A DNA stretch of 64,000 nucleotides from Pandoraea pneumonica (GCF_902459645.1 NZ_CABPSK010000003.1:434001-498000); one strand, 5' to 3'. Positions 38,500 through 47,963 are shown, counted from the first letter of the stretch. The notes: generated from the sequence alone by a model not told the origin. Translations and numbers: made by a program.

Positions 38500-39807
38500 A
38501 TGTCCGATGACGACGCCACACCGATGACAACACTAGACGAAGCCCTTGCCGGCTTGCCGGCGTACGACCCTAACGACATGACGGTCGAGATGGCGCGCGC
38601 GATTATCGCGCGCACCGCGCAGCCGGTGGCCGCCATCGAGCAAGTTGCCGTTCGCAGCGCGCTGGGCCGCGTGCTGGGGCGCGACGTCATCTCTCCGCTC
38701 GACGTTCCCGCTTTCGAAAATGCCGCTATGGACGGCTACGCCTTTGCCGGTGCCGCGTTGGCGGCGGGCGGCCAAGTCCGCTTGCGCGTCGCCGGGCGTT
38801 CGTTCGCCGGGCGCCCCTTCGATGGCGTGACCGGCGCGGGCGAATGCATTCGCATCATGACGGGCGCATTGCTGCCCGCCGGTTGCGACACCGTGATTCC
38901 GCAAGAACAAGTGCAGCGCGAAGGCGACACGGAGATTGTGACCTTCACCGCCGATGCCGTGACGCCGGGCCGTCATGTCCGCCACATTGGCGAAGACCTC
39001 GCGGCGGGCCATCCGGCGCTGCTCGCAGGCAAGCGTCTGCGCCCGGCCGCGCTCGGCCTGCTCGCCTCGCTCGGCATTGCCGAAGTGCCGGTGCGTCGCC
39101 GGATTCGCGTGGCTTTCTTTTCGACCGGCGACGAACTGCGCTCGGTCGGCGAACCGCTCGTGCCGGGCAATCTTTACGACAGCAATCGCTACACGCTGTA
39201 CGGCATGCTCCAGCGACTCGGGGTCGAAGTCCTCGATCTGGGCGTCGTTCGCGATGACCCGCAAGCCATTGAAGACACCCTGCGCACCGCCTGCCGCGAG
39301 GCGGATGCGGTGATCACCTCGGGCGGTGTCTCCGTGGGCGAGGCCGATTACACCCGCGAGATGATGACGCGTCTGGGCAACGTCGTTTTTTGGAAGATGG
39401 CGATGCGCCCCGGCCGTCCGTTTGCCTTTGGCGAACTGGAAAGCGACGGCCATCGCGCCCTGCTCTTCGGCCTGCCTGGCAACCCGGCCGCCGTGATGGC
39501 GTCGTTCTACCATCTGGTGCGCGACGGCTTGTTCGTGCTGATGGGTGCCGAGCCGCAAGCCACGCCGCATCTGCCCGTGCCGACGACCACCGCGCTCGCC
39601 AAGCGCCCGGGCCGTACCGAATTTCTGCGCGGCATTCTGGCCGCCGACGCGCAAGGCCGCTGGCAAGTCACGGTCGCCGATGCGCAAAGCGCCGGCATCC
39701 TGCGCACGATGAGCGAAGCCAATTGTTTCGTCTCACTAGAAGCGTCGCGCGGCAACGTCGCGGCGGGAGAATTGGTCGACGTCATTGTGTTCGACGGACT
39801 GGTCTAG
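38500..39807 (+). CDS. moeA: molybdopterin molybdenumtransferase
   Basis: MoeA inserts molybdenum into adenylylated molybdopterin. The 435 residues carry the family motifs AFENAAMDGYAF (about 70-81), GECIRIMTGALLP, STGDEL, YDSNRYTL, SGGVSVGEADYT and LPGNPAAVM, covering the four MoeA domains. The ATG at 38524 (MTTLDEA) is another possible start. It follows mobA by 41 bp and completes the visible Moco block; no molybdate transporter or molybdoenzyme is present in the window. Confidence 0.96.
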   Translation: MSDDDATPMTTLDEALAGLPAYDPNDMTVEMARAIIARTAQPVAAIEQVAVRSALGRVLGRDVISPLDVPAFENAAMDGYAFAGAALAAGGQVRLRVAGRSFAGRPFDGVTGAGECIRIMTGALLPAGCDTVIPQEQVQREGDTEIVTFTADAVTPGRHVRHIGEDLAAGHPALLAGKRLRPAALGLLASLGIAEVPVRRRIRVAFFSTGDELRSVGEPLVPGNLYDSNRYTLYGMLQRLGVEVLDLGVVRDDPQAIEDTLRTACREADAVITSGGVSVGEADYTREMMTRLGNVVFWKMAMRPGRPFAFGELESDGHRALLFGLPGNPAAVMASFYHLVRDGLFVLMGAEPQATPHLPVPTTTALAKRPGRTEFLRGILAADAQGRWQVTVADAQSAGILRTMSEANCFVSLEASRGNVAAGELVDVIVFDGLV

Positions 39808-39902
39808 TCCAGCGCGAATTCCACAAGCCAACTTTACGCAATACCCGCAGGCTGAGCGTCGACAGCTTGCCTACACAACAAACCTGCAAACACACACGCG
39901 CA

Positions 39903-40187
39903 ATGACAATCCGAAAACAGATCACCTACATCAGTCCCGGCCAGACGGCCAAAGCACTGGTCTTGGTCTACCTCACGTTTAGTATTCCGTTGGTACTGCT
40001 CGCCTTCCTGGCGGCGTTCATTCGTTACGGCGAGTTGCCGGGCCTCGCGTTCATTTCCGCGCTGGTGCTCAACGCCATCGTCGGCTTCGTGCTCTTGTGG
40101 ATTGCCTGCCACGCCTATAACTGGGTGGCTGAGCGCTTCGGCGGCATCGAAGTCGCGCTGAGCGACGTACCCGACGAAGACGAATAA
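39903..40187 (+). CDS. small two-helix membrane protein of unknown function
   Basis: The 94-residue protein begins MTIRKQITYISPGQTAK, followed by two long hydrophobic segments at about residues 18-40 and 48-70, and an acidic tail ending in DVPDEDE. The arrangement suggests a small inner-membrane protein with both ends in the cytoplasm. I do not recognise a function. It lies between moeA (95 bp) and a GNAT gene (69 bp). The frame runs open far upstream over moeA, but hydrophobic segments and codon pattern begin only after this ATG. Confidence 0.75.
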   Translation: MTIRKQITYISPGQTAKALVLVYLTFSIPLVLLAFLAAFIRYGELPGLAFISALVLNAIVGFVLLWIACHAYNWVAERFGGIEVALSDVPDEDE

Positions 40188-40256
40188 CGCCCGATCCTCG
40201 CGTGCATTCTCTCGCTCGCTCCCTCGCTCATTCTCTCGATTAATCCGACTTACGAG

Positions 40257-40751
40257 ATGCCCACTATGTCTTTGCACCTGCGCCCTGCGACGCCGAACGA
40301 TGTCGATGCCATTCACGCTCTGATGCGTGAACTGGCGGTTTTCGAAAAGCTGCTCGATATTTTCGAAGCGACGCCGGCCAGCGTGCACGACGCCCTGTTC
40401 GGGGCATCACCTGCGGCCGAGTGCTTGATGGCGGAGTGGGATGGCAAGCCGGTCGGCTATGCCTTGTTCTTCCACAACTTCTCGACGTTTCTCGGACGCC
40501 GGGGTCTGTATCTGGAAGATGTCTACGTGCAGCCGACGATGCGAGGCAAGGGCGTGGGGCAAGCGCTCTTGCGACGTCTCGCTCGCATCGCGGTGCAACG
40601 CGACTGTGCGCGCTTCGAGTGGACGGTACTCGACTGGAATCAGCCCGCCATCGACTTCTATACCGCACAAGGCGCATCGGTACTGCCCGACTGGCGCGTG
40701 GTTCGCATGACCGGCGACTCGCTGACAAAGTTTGCCGAGGGCGACGCCTAA
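40257..40751 (+). CDS. GNAT-family N-acetyltransferase
   Basis: The 164-residue protein has the GNAT core: beta strand YLEDVYVQP (about 86-94) followed by the acetyl-CoA pyrophosphate loop RGKGVGQALL (about 98-107), then WTVLDWNQPAIDFY. The pattern (YLEDVYV, WNQPAIDFY, GA) resembles the spermidine/spermine or thialysine acetyltransferase subgroup, so a diamine or amino acid derivative is a plausible substrate. The ATG at 40266 is an alternative start. The stop codon context is duplicated downstream. Confidence 0.9.
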   Translation: MPTMSLHLRPATPNDVDAIHALMRELAVFEKLLDIFEATPASVHDALFGASPAAECLMAEWDGKPVGYALFFHNFSTFLGRRGLYLEDVYVQPTMRGKGVGQALLRRLARIAVQRDCARFEWTVLDWNQPAIDFYTAQGASVLPDWRVVRMTGDSLTKFAEGDA

Positions 40752-40803
40752 GTCGTCTTTTGGCGCCTAAGTCGTTTTTTTACCGAAAACGGCGCCTAAG
40801 TCG
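40745..40803 (+). repeat. three copies of an 11-bp motif containing the GNAT stop codon
   Basis: CGCCTAAGTCG occurs at 40745-40755, 40764-40774 and 40793-40803. The first copy includes the TAA stop of the GNAT gene; the third TAA is in the same frame, 48 bp further on. Confidence 0.9.
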
Positions 40804-40807
40804 GTTC

Positions 40808-40843
40808 GGGCGCGCAAGGTGATCATGTCACCTTCGACGCGCC
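40808..40843. terminator. hairpin between the convergent GNAT gene and rmuC
   Basis: GGGCGCG at 40808-40814 pairs with CGCGCCC at 40837-40843, and inside it AAGGTGA (40816-40822) pairs with TCACCTT (40828-40834). It lies in the gap between two convergent genes; there is no T-run. Confidence 0.5.
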
Positions 40844-40862
40844 CGGCGTGAGCCTCACGCGC

Positions 40863-42320
40863 TCACTCTTCGTCAGCCCCCAAGTCCACACCCAACAACT
40901 GCGTGGCCTGCTCGCCTGGCAACGCTTCAACGGTCTTGAGCTTGCGCGCCATCTGGCGCGTACGCACTTCGGCCTGATCGATCGAGCGCGTCACCGTTTC
41001 CAATTGCGACTTGGTCCGTGCGAGCACGTCGCCAAACTTGGTGAACTCGGTCTTCACCGCGCCCAAGACTTGCCAGACTTCGCTGGAGCGCCGCTCGATC
41101 GCGAGCGTGCGGAAACCCATCTGCAAGCTGTTGAGCAGCGCCGTGAGCGTGGTCGGCCCGGCGACGGTTACGCGATACTCGCGCTGAAGCAGATCCGATA
41201 GCCCCGGGCGGCGCAACACTTCCGCATAGAGCCCCTCGGTCGGCAAGAAAAGCAGGGCAAAGTCGGTGGTGTGCGGCGGTGCCAGATACTTCTCGGCGAT
41301 GGTTTTGGCTTCCAGGCGAATTCGTGTTTCGAGCGCCTTCGATGCGTCTTCCACGGCGGCGGGGTCGGCACGTTCTTGCGCATCGAGCAGCCGCTCGTAA
41401 TCCTCGCGCGGAAACTTGGCATCGATCGGCAGCCACACGGGCGTGCTGCTGTCGCCGTTCTGACCCGGCAGGGCAATCGCGAATTCCACACGTTCGCTGC
41501 TACCCGGCTTGGTCGCCACGTTCTTCGCAAACTGGTCGGCCGTGAGCAGCTGCTCAAGCAGCGCCTGCAACTGCACTTCACCCCAGATGCCGCGCGTCTT
41601 CACGTTGGTCAGCACGCGCTTGAGATCGCCCACACCAGCGGCAAGCGTCTGCATCTCGCCAAGCCCGCGGTGCACCTGCTCCAAACGATCCGATACGAGC
41701 TTGAACGACTCGCCAAGGCGTTGTTCGAGCGTGGCGTGCAACTTCTCGTCCACGGTGCGCCGCATCTCTTCGAGCTTTGTCGCGTTATTGACTTCGATGT
41801 CCTTGAGCTTTTGCTCGAGCGTCGCCCGTACTTCGGCCAGACGCCGTTCGTTGCCCTCGGCCAATTGCGTCAGTTGCTGATGCTGTGCATCGCCAAAGCG
41901 ACGCAACGCCGAGGTCTGCTCTTCACGCATCTGCTGACCGTTGAGCACCAGGCTCTGACGCACCGCGTCGAGCTGCGCGGCATTCGACTCGGTCAGCTTT
42001 GCCAGTTGTTGCGCAAAGCCATCGATCTGATTGTTCTGTACCGTTGCAACACTCGTCATCTGCGCCGCGAGCGTTTGTTGAAACTGCGCCATCTGCGCGC
42101 TTTGCTCGCCGCGCCCGGCACGTGCCGTCTCGGCAAACTCCTGCCGCAGACCGCGCTCACTGCGCTCCGCCGCCCGCAAAATATCGTCACGGACATTCGT
42201 GAGCGAATCGACGAGCGTCGCGCGCATACCGGCGTCGCCATTGCGCTGCCACACCTTCAAGGCAATCGCGATCATCACCAGCAAATTGAGCGCCGCCAGC
42301 CCGACTAACACCATCTCCAC
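40863..42320 (-). CDS. rmuC: DNA recombination protein RmuC
   Basis: RmuC limits recombination at inverted repeats and has a nuclease-like fold. The 485 residues start with a membrane segment (VLVGLAALNLLVMIAIAL), followed by a long coiled-coil rich in Gln, Glu and Arg (about 30-230), then the RmuC/DUF195 domain with GIWGEVQLQALLEQLL and the PVWLPIDAKFPREDYERL motif. I chose GTG at 42320 because an ideal AAGGAGG ribosome site lies 5 bases upstream; the ATG two codons later is less well placed. The gene begins 10 bp after the dehydrogenase gene ends. Confidence 0.93.
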   Translation of the reverse strand: MEMVLVGLAALNLLVMIAIALKVWQRNGDAGMRATLVDSLTNVRDDILRAAERSERGLRQEFAETARAGRGEQSAQMAQFQQTLAAQMTSVATVQNNQIDGFAQQLAKLTESNAAQLDAVRQSLVLNGQQMREEQTSALRRFGDAQHQQLTQLAEGNERRLAEVRATLEQKLKDIEVNNATKLEEMRRTVDEKLHATLEQRLGESFKLVSDRLEQVHRGLGEMQTLAAGVGDLKRVLTNVKTRGIWGEVQLQALLEQLLTADQFAKNVATKPGSSERVEFAIALPGQNGDSSTPVWLPIDAKFPREDYERLLDAQERADPAAVEDASKALETRIRLEAKTIAEKYLAPPHTTDFALLFLPTEGLYAEVLRRPGLSDLLQREYRVTVAGPTTLTALLNSLQMGFRTLAIERRSSEVWQVLGAVKTEFTKFGDVLARTKSQLETVTRSIDQAEVRTRQMARKLKTVEALPGEQATQLLGVDLGADEE

Positions 42321-42330
42321 ACTTGCCTCC

Positions 42331-43320
42331 TTAGGCCTTTCGTACAGCGGGGTTGAGCAGGCAAGGCGGCTTGCCCGGCGCCGAACCGAAGCCCAATGCC
42401 GCAATTAGGTTATCTGCCGCTAGGCTCGCCATGCCTCGGCGCGTTGCCGCCGATGCGCTCGCGATATGCGGCGTGAGCACAACATTCGGCACCTTCAACA
42501 AATCGGGATGCACGCTCGGCTCGCCCTCGAACACATCAAGCCCGGCCGCTGCAATTTGCTTGCTCGCCAACGCTTGCGCGAGCGCCGCGTCGTCGACGAT
42601 GCCGCCGCGCGCCAGATTCACGAGCGTGGCCGTCGATTTCATGGCCGCGAGTTCTGCCGCGCCGATCGTGTGATGGGTGTCCTTCGAATAGGGCAGCACG
42701 AGAATGACGTGATCGGCCGTCTTCAACAGCGTGTCTTTGTCGACGTACGACGCCTTGCACGCGGCTTCGGTCGCGGCATCGAGACGCGAGCGGTTGTGAT
42801 ACACCACGCGCATATTGAAGCCCATGGCACGACGTGCGATCGCTTGGCCGATGCGGCCCATTCCGATGATGCCGAGCGTGCTGCCATGCACGTCGGCACC
42901 GAGGAACATGTCGTAGGCCCACTTATTCCAGTGGCCCTCGCGCAACCAGCGCTCCGATTCCGTCACCCGCCGAGCCGTGGCCATCAGCAATGCCCAGCCG
43001 AAGTCCGCCGTCGTCTCGTTGAGCACGTCCGGCGTATTCGTCGCCATCACCCCAGCGGCCGTCATCGCGTCGATGTCGAAGTTGTTGTAGCCCACCGCCA
43101 TATTGGCGACCACACGCAGATGCGGTGCCCCAGCGAGTACCGACGCGTCGATACGCTCACTGGCCGTCGTGATCGCACCGGCCTTATCAGCCAATCGAGC
43201 GCGCAATTCGTCGCTCGAGTAGACGGTGTCGGCGTCGTTGCGCTCGACCTCAAAGTACTGCGCCAGCCGTTCGATCACGTCCGGGAAAATGGCACGAGCC
43301 ACAAGAATCTTCGGTTTCAC
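42331..43320 (-). CDS. D-2-hydroxyacid dehydrogenase (glyoxylate/hydroxypyruvate reductase type)
   Basis: The 329-residue NAD(P)-dependent enzyme has the cofactor motif GIIGMGRIGQAIARR (about 150-164), the substrate arginine in NLARGGIVDD, the acidic partner in GLDVFEGEP, and the catalytic histidine in LTPHIASAS. This set fits the glyoxylate/hydroxypyruvate reductase or D-glycerate dehydrogenase branch. A link to the glycolate oxidase operon 8 kb away is attractive because glyoxylate is the shared intermediate, but that is inference. It is followed by rmuC with 10 bp between. Confidence 0.9.
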   Translation of the reverse strand: MKPKILVARAIFPDVIERLAQYFEVERNDADTVYSSDELRARLADKAGAITTASERIDASVLAGAPHLRVVANMAVGYNNFDIDAMTAAGVMATNTPDVLNETTADFGWALLMATARRVTESERWLREGHWNKWAYDMFLGADVHGSTLGIIGMGRIGQAIARRAMGFNMRVVYHNRSRLDAATEAACKASYVDKDTLLKTADHVILVLPYSKDTHHTIGAAELAAMKSTATLVNLARGGIVDDAALAQALASKQIAAAGLDVFEGEPSVHPDLLKVPNVVLTPHIASASAATRRGMASLAADNLIAALGFGSAPGKPPCLLNPAVRKA

Positions 43321-43374
43321 CTATCGTCTCGCAGGAGTTGGCCGCTTGGCAGATATCGGATATCGGTTTGCGGC

Positions 43375-44799
43375 TTAGAAGAAAATTAACGTCATCAACA
43401 CGAACAGCGGCAGCAAGATCGCGCCCGACCACAGCATATAGCCAAAGAAGCTGGGCATGCGAATGCCGCGCTGCTCCGCAATGGCTTTCACCATGAAGTT
43501 CGGCGCATTGCCGATGTACGTGTTCGCACCCATGAACACAGCGCCCGCCGAAATAGCCGCCAGCGTCGCAGCACCCGACGTCATGAGCGTTGCCGCATCG
43601 CCACCCGCCGTGTTGAAGAACACGAGATACGTCGGCGCATTGTCGAGGAACGACGACAAGATGCCCGTCGCCCAGAAGTACATGACGTTGTCCGGCGCAC
43701 CGTTCGGGCCGGTCACCAGCCGGATCACCCAGCCCAATGCCCCCGCCTCACCGGCACGCAGAATGGCCACCACCGGAATGATCGTGAGGAAGATGCCTGC
43801 AAACAGTTTGCCGACCTCTTTCATCGGCTCCCAATTGAAGTCGTTACCAAGGCGCGCCGTGCGCGGCGTGATCACCAGCGAAATCACCGTCAGCGCAATG
43901 AGTCCGACATCGCGTGCAAGATTCTCCAGCGTCACCGGCGTGCCGAACACATCGAACACAACGCCCGGCTTCCAGATGCCGCTCATCAGCACGAGCCCGA
44001 CGGCGGCCGCAAGCAGTACGAAGTTGCGCTTGCCTTCGAGGCGCAGCGGTGCGACGTGCGGCGTGGGATCGAGCTCGTCGATCTGACGCTCCGACTTCTG
44101 ACGGAAGTAGTACGAGTCGATCAGGAAGAAAAGCAGCAGCAGAATGACGCAGGCCATCAGGGTTTCAGGCCAGATGTGCTGGGTTGTCCAGAAGAAATCG
44201 ACGCCTTGCAGGAAGCCGAGGAACAACGGCGGGTCGCCCAGCGGCGTGAGCGAGCCGCCCGCGTTCGCAACCAAGAAGATGAAGAACACGACGACGTGCA
44301 CGTTGTGCTTACGATTGTCGTTCGCGCGAATCAGCGGGCGAATGAGCAACATGGCGGCGCCCGTCGTGCCCATGATGCTCGCGAGCACCGTGCCCAGCCC
44401 CAGCAGCCCGGTGTTGAGCCACGGCCCGCCACGCAGGTTGCCGTGCACACAGATACCGCCAGCCGTGGTGAAGAGCGCCGTCAGCAAGACAACGAAGGGA
44501 ATATATTCGGCGACCAGCGCGTGAACGGCGCCGTGCCATGCCGCCCCTACCCCGAACATGAGCGCATAGGGCAACAAAAACGCCGCGCCCCAGAACGCGG
44601 CGATCTTGCCGAAATGGTGGTGCCAGAACGCCGGTGCGACCAACGGCCCGAGCGCAATCGACAGCAGCATGCCCGCAAACGGCAATCCCCACCACGCGAC
44701 GAGTTGTGCGCCGTCCGGGCCGCCCCCTGCGGCAAACGCGGCCGGACTGATCAACGTCAGCCCTGCGGCGGCCAATGCTCCCCAAATGCCCTTCTGCAT
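43375..44799 (-). CDS. nhaD: NhaD-type sodium/proton antiporter
   Basis: This is an ion transporter superfamily membrane protein of 474 residues with about 12 hydrophobic segments. Conserved stretches include MGTTGAAMLLIRP, NAGGSLTPLGDPPLFLGF and LDNAPTYLVFFN, which match NhaD and related antiporters. An N-terminal segment ending in SPAAFAAGG may be a first membrane helix or signal-like region. The ATG at 44799 (MQKGIWGAL) starts the conserved part; the frame upstream is unrelated. It lies alone on the minus strand. Confidence 0.88.
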   Translation of the reverse strand: MQKGIWGALAAAGLTLISPAAFAAGGGPDGAQLVAWWGLPFAGMLLSIALGPLVAPAFWHHHFGKIAAFWGAAFLLPYALMFGVGAAWHGAVHALVAEYIPFVVLLTALFTTAGGICVHGNLRGGPWLNTGLLGLGTVLASIMGTTGAAMLLIRPLIRANDNRKHNVHVVVFFIFLVANAGGSLTPLGDPPLFLGFLQGVDFFWTTQHIWPETLMACVILLLLFFLIDSYYFRQKSERQIDELDPTPHVAPLRLEGKRNFVLLAAAVGLVLMSGIWKPGVVFDVFGTPVTLENLARDVGLIALTVISLVITPRTARLGNDFNWEPMKEVGKLFAGIFLTIIPVVAILRAGEAGALGWVIRLVTGPNGAPDNVMYFWATGILSSFLDNAPTYLVFFNTAGGDAATLMTSGAATLAAISAGAVFMGANTYIGNAPNFMVKAIAEQRGIRMPSFFGYMLWSGAILLPLFVLMTLIFF

Positions 44800-45048
44800 T
44801 GTTTCTGGTTCCTGTTGGTTGATGGTCGACCGATTAGGAGTCGCCCGTCTCGACGGAGTGCCCGAAGCGGCAAGAGCTTGGGATATTTCCCATTTGGATT
44901 CGATAACCACGCCCGATTGGCGCGATGCGACAGCCTGCCCCGTGACAGCCTGCTTTCCTTCGCCCCTTTATCGTCCTGTTCTGCCCCTCGCTCGCCCCTT
45001 GCTTGCCCCCCGTTTTCGCCGTTCGGCCAGAGAGCAATCAGACGCCGG

Positions 45049-45711
45049 TCAGGCCCCGTCGACGATGATGACGTGAACGCGGTACGGGCCATGCGCGCCC
45101 AGCACCAGCGTTTGTTCGATGTCGGCCGTACGCGACGGCCCTGCGATGAAGTTGGTCGCGCGAGACAATTGGCCGCGCTCGGTGCGCATCAGCGCGAAGG
45201 CATCTTCATGACCCGAGACGATGCGCGACGCAGGCACGACGGCGATGTGCGTCTCGGGCAGCAACGTCGCCGAAGCAAACGTCTCCGGACCGGACATCAT
45301 CATCAACGCCCCGGTCTCGGCCACCGCGCAGAAGCAACCCGTGATGCCCACGAGATCTTCGCCCAGCGGTTTGCGATATTCGAGGTGACAACCGGCGCCC
45401 GCCCAATCCAACTCACGCAACGTCGGCCACGCCACAGCCTGCGAGACCAGCCCGTTCGCTTGCAGATATTGCGCAGCGGCTGCCGGCACATCGCTCATGG
45501 CCGACACGCGTGCGATGGTGGTCGAGAGCGCTTCCGCCTTGGCGATGAACGTGGCGACGAGATCGTCGGGCATCGTCGGGCGCGGTCCTTGCGGATGACG
45601 CGCCAGATAATCTTCCGCCGCGGCCTGCTCGTTCTCTCGCGCGACATCCGGGCGATGCTGGGCATTGCGGATGCGGGCGAAGATGCGATTGCGGGCGTCG
45701 GTGGTATCCAT
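45049..45711 (-). CDS. lutC: LutC/YkgG family protein
   Basis: LutC is the third subunit of the LutABC L-lactate oxidation complex found in Bacillus and many other bacteria. The 220-residue protein has the family C-terminal domain with VGITGCFCAVAETGALMMMSGP (read as two parts) and the downstream GPSRTADIEQTLVLGAHGP motif. The partners LutA and LutB are not next to it: nhaD lies downstream and pncB upstream. The start at 45711 (MDTTDARNRI) is the family N-terminus. It may serve a lutAB pair elsewhere. Confidence 0.9.
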   Translation of the reverse strand: MDTTDARNRIFARIRNAQHRPDVARENEQAAAEDYLARHPQGPRPTMPDDLVATFIAKAEALSTTIARVSAMSDVPAAAAQYLQANGLVSQAVAWPTLRELDWAGAGCHLEYRKPLGEDLVGITGCFCAVAETGALMMMSGPETFASATLLPETHIAVVPASRIVSGHEDAFALMRTERGQLSRATNFIAGPSRTADIEQTLVLGAHGPYRVHVIIVDGA

Positions 45712-45887
45712 GGCTGCGTCCTGAGAGGCCGGCACACCGGTACGTGGCCGGTGTCGTCTCGTGCGTGTCGTTCTTGATGTTTGGCCGCCGCAGTCAGCAC
45801 GGCGGGCGATGCGCAATTATAACGGCACGCCACGCCCGCACGCCCGGCATTCGCGCACTATCGGAATGGTCTGGTGCGGCGCTGGGA

Positions 45888-47078
45888 TTAAGCCGCCGGT
45901 ACTTCGGGCGCGATCTCGAACACCTGACGCAAATAGGCGAGATAAGCGTCGTCATCGCACATATTCTTGCCCGGCGAATCCGACAACTTGGCGACCGGCT
46001 GACCGTTGCACCGCACCATCTTGATCACGATTTGCAAGGGCTGATAGCCAAGATCGTTCGTGAGATTGGTGCCGACCCCAAACGCCAGCTTGCAACGATC
46101 GCGAAAGCGCTCGAAGAGTTGCAGCACCTTCGGAATGTCGAGGCCGTCGGAAAAAATCATCGTCTTGGTGTGCGCGTCGACCCGGTTCTCGGCGTAGTGC
46201 TGCAAGAGCCGTTCGCCCCACACGAATGGATCGCCCGAGTCGTGACGCGCGCCGTCGAAGAGCTTGCAGAAATACATGTCGAAGTCGCGCAGAAACGCCG
46301 ACATGCCATACACGTCGGACAGCGCAATGCCGAGATCGCCGCGATATTCCTTAGCCCAAGTCTCAAAGCCGAAGATTTGCGAATCGCGCAGACGCGGCCC
46401 CAGCGCCTGACAAGCCTGAAGGTACTCATGCGCCATCGTGCCCAGCGGCGTGAGGCCAAGCTTCGACGCGTAGTACACGTTGCTCGTGCCCGCGAATTGT
46501 TCGCCCAGTTCTTCGCTCAGCGTGAGGATCACTTCCTCGTGCCACTCCTTCGAGAAACGGCGCCGCGTGCCGTAATCGGCGATCTTGCAATCGCGATACG
46601 CCACCGGCTCGGCGAGCATACGAATCTTGTCGCGCAGCCGATGCCGCCCCTCTTCATAGGCGGGCACACGCTGTGTGTTTCGGAAATACACCTCGTTGAC
46701 GATGGCGAGCACCGGAATTTCGAACAGGATGGTGTGTAGCCACGGCCCCTGAATGGTGATGTCGATCTCGCCGTTGCCCTTGGCCGAGGGCTGCACGGTG
46801 ACGTACTTTTCGTTGAGATGAAACAGATCGAGAAAGTCGATGAAGTCGCTTTTGATAAAGCGCATTGCGCCGAGATAGCGCAACTCCGACTCGGTGAAAC
46901 GCAGACCGCACAGCAACCGGATCTCGTCACGAATCTCGTCGACGTAGGGTGTCAAATCGACGCCTTCCGTGCGGCACTTAAAGCGGTATTCGACTTGCGC
47001 CGCAGGAAAGTGATGCAGCACCACCTGCATCATCGTGAATTTGTAGAGATCGGTGTCGAGCAGCGAGGTGATGATCAT
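45888..47078 (-). CDS. pncB: nicotinate phosphoribosyltransferase
   Basis: PncB salvages nicotinate into NAD using PRPP and ATP. The 396 residues match the E. coli-type enzyme: [10 protein letters not shown] at the N-terminus, [14 protein letters not shown] (about 165-178), the phospho-acceptor histidine in [10 protein letters not shown], and [12 protein letters not shown] for PRPP binding. The start at 47078 ([14 protein letters not shown]) is the family start; the longer frame adds 13 unlikely residues. It is 176 bp upstream of lutC and divergent from fdxA. Confidence 0.96.
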   Translation of the reverse strand: MIITSLLDTDLYKFTMMQVVLHHFPAAQVEYRFKCRTEGVDLTPYVDEIRDEIRLLCGLRFTESELRYLGAMRFIKSDFIDFLDLFHLNEKYVTVQPSAKGNGEIDITIQGPWLHTILFEIPVLAIVNEVYFRNTQRVPAYEEGRHRLRDKIRMLAEPVAYRDCKIADYGTRRRFSKEWHEEVILTLSEELGEQFAGTSNVYYASKLGLTPLGTMAHEYLQACQALGPRLRDSQIFGFETWAKEYRGDLGIALSDVYGMSAFLRDFDMYFCKLFDGARHDSGDPFVWGERLLQHYAENRVDAHTKTMIFSDGLDIPKVLQLFERFRDRCKLAFGVGTNLTNDLGYQPLQIVIKMVRCNGQPVAKLSDSPGKNMCDDDAYLAYLRQVFEIAPEVPAA

Positions 47079-47301
47079 AGCGACGGGACAAAGGCACACG
47101 GGGGCACACAAGGGCACGCACGATGGTACCGCAAAGCGATGGCGTGTATGCGCTCGGGAACAACGCGCCTAGCGGCCCGCGCGCCAGGCCGCGCCACCGC
47201 CCACAAGTCTCGGGGCAGGCTCACCCACGGCCTCGGGCTGCGCTACAATACGCGTTTTAACGGCCGATCGAAGCCGTTGCGCCCTACGTTCTGGAGTTGG
47301 C

Positions 47302-47625
47302 ATGACCCACGTTGTCACCGAAAACTGCATCAAGTGTCGATACACGGATTGTGTCGACGTTTGCCCCGTCGATTGCTTCCGCGAAGGCCCGAACTTTCTG
47401 GCCATCGATCCGGACGAGTGCATCGATTGCGCGGTCTGTGTGGCCGAGTGTCCCGCTAACGCCATTTATGCCGAAGAGGACGTGCCGGGCGATCAACAAG
47501 CGTTCATCGCGCTGAACGCCGAACTCTCGCCGCTGTGGCCGAGCATCACCAAGACCAAGGCACCGCTCGCCGACGCCGACCAGTGGAAGGACGTCGCCGA
47601 CAAGCTCAAGCTGCTCGAGCGCTGA
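47302..47625 (+). CDS. fdxA: 7Fe ferredoxin FdxA
   Basis: The 107-residue electron carrier has two cluster-binding motifs: C9, C17 and C21 with further cysteines at C12 and C25 at the N-terminus, and [12 protein letters not shown] near residues 40-51. The spacing in the first motif fits a [3Fe-4S] cluster and the second a [4Fe-4S] cluster, as in Azotobacter-type FdxA. The C-terminal extension with [13 protein letters not shown] is also typical. Its start is divergent from pncB across 223 bp. Confidence 0.95.
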   Translation: MTHVVTENCIKCRYTDCVDVCPVDCFREGPNFLAIDPDECIDCAVCVAECPANAIYAEEDVPGDQQAFIALNAELSPLWPSITKTKAPLADADQWKDVADKLKLLER

Positions 47626-47673
47626 TTCAGCGGCCCCCACGCCATTTGGTGCACAAAAAGTGCGTTCCGAGTG

Positions 47674-47703
47674 TTGACAGTGGGTTTAAGCCGCCACTAT
47701 AAT
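47674..47703 (+). promoter_or_regulatory. consensus promoter for tRNA-Asn
   Basis: TTGACA at 47674-47679 and TATAAT at 47698-47703 are both perfect consensus, with 18 bp between. Transcription would start close to 47711, just before the first tRNA-Asn. Confidence 0.9.
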
Positions 47704-47718
47704 CGCTTTCTCTTTTGA

Positions 47719-47794
47719 TCCCCGATAGCTCAGTTGGTAGAGCGCCGGACTGTTAATCCGTAGGTCCCTGGTTCGAGCCCAGGTCGGGGAGCCA
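47719..47794 (+). tRNA. tRNA-Asn (GTT), first copy
   Basis: The 76-base gene has acceptor stem TCCCCGA paired with TCGGGGA, a D-arm, anticodon loop CTGTTAA with GTT, a T-arm with GTTCGAG, and an encoded GCCA end. It reads asparagine codons AAC and AAT. A consensus promoter lies just upstream and a terminator follows at 47813-47839. Confidence 0.98.
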
Positions 47795-47812
47795 AGAATT
47801 ACCGAAGCGATG

Positions 47813-47839
47813 GCCTCGCGCACGCGAGGCTTTTGTTTT
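47813..47839 (+). terminator. terminator after the first tRNA-Asn
   Basis: GCCTCGCG at 47813-47820 pairs with CGCGAGGC at 47823-47830, then TTTTGTTTT follows. The 2-base loop is short, so the top pairs must open. Confidence 0.75.
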
Positions 47840-47881
47840 AGTCGATGCGCCGTTACAGCGACGCATGACAACCCAGTTTGA

Positions 47882-47957
47882 TCCTCGATAGCTCAGTTGG
47901 TAGAGCGCCGGACTGTTAATCCGTAGGTCCCTGGTTCGAGCCCAGGTCGAGGAGCCA
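47882..47957 (+). tRNA. tRNA-Asn (GTT), second copy
   Basis: Also 76 bases and nearly identical to the first copy. It differs at two positions only: the acceptor stem reads TCCTCGA and TCGAGGA, so a C-G pair has become a T-A pair with both partners changed. All other bases including the anticodon arm are the same. No clear separate promoter is visible, so it may depend on read-through from the first copy. Confidence 0.98.
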
Positions 47958-47963
47958 AAACGC

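Noticed and set aside
40200-40240. CTCG-rich run before the GNAT gene
   Set aside because: Simple low-complexity sequence without a regular period or symmetry.
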